From contig BJFZ01000066.1 in NCBI GenBank assembly GCA_014190175.1, forward strand, positions 1-6,443: 6,443 nucleotides of DNA, read 5' to 3'. The position numbers and the translations under genes were made by a program. Shown one piece after another: positions 6,094 through 6,443 of this stretch. The notes under the pieces were generated by a model. It had not been told where the DNA came from and ran no database searches. It worked only from the letters and a program-made list of their open reading frames with translations. Numbering within the stretch: position 1 is the stretch's first letter; every line of letters starts with the position of its first letter. Source of the stretch: Actinomycetes bacterium (GTDB lineage: Bacteria; Actinomycetota; Actinomycetes; Nanopelagicales; Nanopelagicaceae).

Positions 6094-6117
6094 CTGAGGC
6101 ATTCTTAATGATTTCAA
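6088..6117 (-). promoter_or_regulatory. Possible promoter of the amidohydrolase-transporter operon
   Basis: On the minus strand TTGAAA (6117-6112) is followed after 18 bp by TAATCT (6093-6088), a fair -35 and a weak -10 (TAnnnT) for a housekeeping sigma factor. Transcription would start near 6080 and leave a leader of roughly 75 bases. The -10 overlaps the dyad at 6066-6093, a usual arrangement for repression. The match is modest and unproven. Confidence 0.25.
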
Positions 6118-6133
6118 CTAGAATCAAGCGTGC

Positions 6134-6329
6134 TTACCCGCCAAAATGTGGATTCCCTTTTTCATAGACATCGATTATTCTTTCTAAGGGTCTAAGTCTT
6201 AAAATGGAAGTAGCAATGCCTGCAGCATTAGGAAATTTAAAAACGCACTAAATGATTGAAAACGGCAGATGTACTGATCTGGGCAAGTTTCTTGCAAGTA
6301 GTGCCTGGTCTTACCGCTGGTGGCCCCAT
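6134..6329 (-). pseudogene. Possible remnant of a minus-strand gene with a frameshift
   Basis: The minus strand holds two abutting open stretches. From ATG at 6329 a frame reads MGPPAVRPGTT, then CKKLAQISTSAVFNHLVRF, then TAA (6239-6237). The frame just beyond it reads FKFPNAAGIATSILRLR, then PLERIIDVYEKGNPHFGG, then TAA (6136-6134). Removing one T from the T-run at the join would fuse them into one reading frame of about 65 residues. The second part looks protein-like in composition, but I do not recognise a family. It overlaps the Pth fragment antisense, so at most one of the two can be ancestral there. Chance is a real alternative for open stretches this short. Confidence 0.2.
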
Positions 6330-6443
6330 TAAAGCCCTAGCTAATTTCTATTCGGTAGAGCCACAAAAGATTATTGCCCTCCATGATGAACTCGATATCC
6401 CCTTTGCAGCTATTCGCACAAAATTAGCTGGTGGAGATAATGG
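6301..6443 (+). pseudogene. pth: Peptidyl-tRNA hydrolase fragment lacking its N-terminus (runs off the right edge)
   Basis: From 6319 frame 1 reads GGPIKALANFYSVEP, then QKIIALHDELDIPF, then AAIRTKLAGGDNG. This is the middle of bacterial peptidyl-tRNA hydrolase, which recycles peptidyl-tRNA; HDELDIPF contains the conserved active-site Asp and GGDNG precedes the usual HNGLxS. Pth should carry about 60 to 90 residues before this point, including GLGNPG, the catalytic RHNxG His and (T)YMNxSG. None of these is in any plus-strand frame of the window: upstream the frame gives ASFLQVVPGLTAGGP and meets TGA at 6253-6255. Possible starts (TTG 6256, GTG 6301) would yield a protein without its catalytic His. 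I read it as a 5'-truncated gene or a misassembly at a contig edge; the 3' half may continue normally outside the window. Confidence 0.7.

Larger units (their letters stand above)
6006..6300. other. Intergenic stretch between the operon and the Pth fragment
   Basis: About 295 bases without an intact gene. The operon-proximal part (6006-6120) carries the possible promoter and dyad. The rest holds only short open frames. One on the plus strand at 6108-6167 reads MISTRIKRAYPPKCG before a stop; its RIKRAYPP recalls the start of DUF488 proteins but is too short to call. Another at 6204-6251 gives MEVAMPAALGNLKTH. No tRNA, ribosomal gene or mobile element was recognised. The pattern fits decayed or rearranged DNA. 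Confidence 0.4.

Noticed and set aside
6108..6167. Start of a DUF488 protein (RIKRAYPP)
   Set aside because: Only six to eight residues match before a stop, and no other frame continues the family pattern (DGxRvLVDRLWPRG).

Overview
The window is an AT-rich, tightly packed bacterial segment. It is dominated by one six-gene minus-strand operon (about 6005 down to 336), flanked on both sides by broken plus-strand genes. The low G+C, very short intergenic gaps and the flavour of the right-edge Pth fragment suggest a streamlined aquatic actinobacterium (acI / Nanopelagicales-like). That placement is an inference from style; no rRNA or marker gene proves it.

Layout. 2-121 (+) is the 3' end of an unidentified gene. 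155-442 (+) is a decayed DUF2087 domain with an in-frame TAG, no usable start codon and an eroded C-terminus that runs into the end of the operon. The operon, read right to left, encodes: a histone-deacetylase-like zinc amidohydrolase (6005-4884); a LivH/UrtB-type permease (4878-4021); a secreted solute-binding protein of the AmiC/UrtA amide-binding type (3947-2748); a LivM/UrtC-type permease (2693-1764); a LivG/UrtD-type ATPase (1767-1033); and a LivF/UrtE-type ATPase (1040-336). 6006-6300 holds a possible promoter and a dyad upstream of the operon, plus gene debris. From about 6301 to the right edge (+) is a peptidyl-tRNA hydrolase reading frame that lacks its N-terminal part.

How the genes work together. 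The five transporter genes make a complete HAAT-family ABC importer whose binding protein looks like amide/urea binders rather than leucine binders. The first gene is a zinc amidohydrolase that splits acyl-amine bonds. The simplest reading is an import-and-deacylate module: an acetylated amine or short amide is captured outside, imported, and cleaved in the cytoplasm to a carboxylate (usually acetate) and a free amine. The substrate cannot be read from sequence. The enzyme's residue at the polyamine gatekeeper position is Leu, not Glu, which argues against an HDAC10-like acetylpolyamine specialist.

No tRNA, rRNA, CRISPR array, transposase or insertion sequence was seen.
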